Assembly (NCBI RefSeq): GCF_013390595.1
Contig: NZ_JACAWV010000020.1
Location: 153,032 to 217,031, forward strand
Origin: Rhizobium sp. RM
GTDB lineage: Bacteria; Pseudomonadota; Alphaproteobacteria; Rhizobiales; Rhizobiaceae
DNA length: 64,000 nucleotides
Reading direction: 5' to 3'
Made by a program: the position numbers and the translations under genes. Shown in pieces: positions 63,844 through 64,000 of the stretch. Position 1 is the stretch's first letter. Every line of letters begins with the position of its first letter. The notes below the pieces were generated by a model. The model was not told where the DNA came from. It did no database searches and was given only the letters and a program-made list of their open reading frames with translations.

Positions 63844-64000
63844 ATGTCGAAGCTTGAAGTCCTGACCCCCGCAAACAGCCAGCTCATCTTCATCGACCAG
63901 CAGCCGCAGATGGCTTTCGGCGTCCAGTCGATCGACCGCCAGACGCTGAAGAACAACGTCGTCGGTCTCGCCAAGGCTGCCAGGATCTTCAACATCCCGA
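63844..64000 (+). CDS. Isochorismatase-family hydrolase (YcaC-like), 5' part
   Basis: The first 52 residues only: MSKLEVLTPANSQLIFIDQQ, then PQMAFGVQSIDRQTLKNNVVGLAKAARIFNIP. The catalytic Asp of this cysteine-hydrolase fold is in LIFIDQQP; the Lys and Cys lie beyond the window. The substrate is unknown. The upstream box suggests control by the same LysR-type regulator as the dioxygenase at 17204. Confidence 0.75.
   Translation, partial: MSKLEVLTPANSQLIFIDQQPQMAFGVQSIDRQTLKNNVVGLAKAARIFNIP

Overview
The window comes from an alphaproteobacterium of the Agrobacterium/Rhizobium group. The evidence is the rhizobial gene orders: rhaRSTPQUK divergent from rhaDI, glpR-D-STPQUV-K with an ABC importer instead of the GlpF facilitator, and a divergent soxR/sodB pair like the soxR-sodBII pair of Agrobacterium tumefaciens. 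I see no rRNA, tRNA, CRISPR array, insertion sequence, phage gene or replication origin. This is a metabolic and sensory chromosome (or chromid) segment cut at both ends inside genes.

Layout. 1-2.9 kb: a minus-strand operon of a flavin monooxygenase-like protein, a DsbA/HCCA-isomerase-like protein and a divergent M19 dipeptidase-like protein (cut at the left edge). 3.1-14.3 kb: a complete chemotaxis operon on the minus strand (HD-GYP response regulator, small STAS-like protein, CheY, CheA, CheW, transmembrane receptor, second CheW, CheR, CheB). It is followed by a ParA-type ATPase, which faces a soluble receptor-like protein. 14.3-21.7 kb: an SDR/cupin pair, a LysR regulator divergent from a VOC ring-cleavage dioxygenase, polyphosphate kinase 2, a CorA/ZntB transporter and a branched-chain aminotransferase. 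21.9-24.6 kb: an actinobacterial-looking furA-katG module. 24.9-29.2 kb: a probable lysine/2-aminoadipate degradation operon (HglS, ALDH7-type dehydrogenase, aminotransferase). 29.3-31.7 kb: idonate dehydrogenase with a GntR/IdnR-like operator, then soxR and sodB around a textbook SoxR promoter. 31.8-42.8 kb: L-rhamnose uptake and catabolism. 42.8-46 kb: an alpha/beta hydrolase and an ABC system with a histidine-rich permease and a DUF3299-like partner, probably concerned with metal. 46-47.9 kb: secreted alkaline phosphatase with a Pho box. 47.9-58 kb: glycerol operon. 58-63.5 kb: an ABC importer of unknown substrate, a LOG-like protein and a DeoR regulator. 63.8 kb to the end: start of an isochorismatase-family hydrolase.

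How it works together. Most units carry their own regulator and a visible operator: RhaR (long inverted repeat), GlpR (TTTCGTTT repeats), SoxR (18-bp box in a 19-bp spacer), PhoB (two 7-bp direct repeats), FurA (co-transcribed with katG) and a LysR protein whose presumed 33-bp box recurs 46 kb away in front of the last gene. The rhamnose and glycerol regions each encode importer, kinase and downstream enzymes. Three separate antioxidant units (furA-katG, soxR-sodB and possibly LysR/dioxygenase) lie within 15 kb. The least explained parts are the ParA/receptor-like pair beside the chemotaxis operon, the complementary motif losses in the two glycerol-importer ATPases, and the histidine-rich ABC system.
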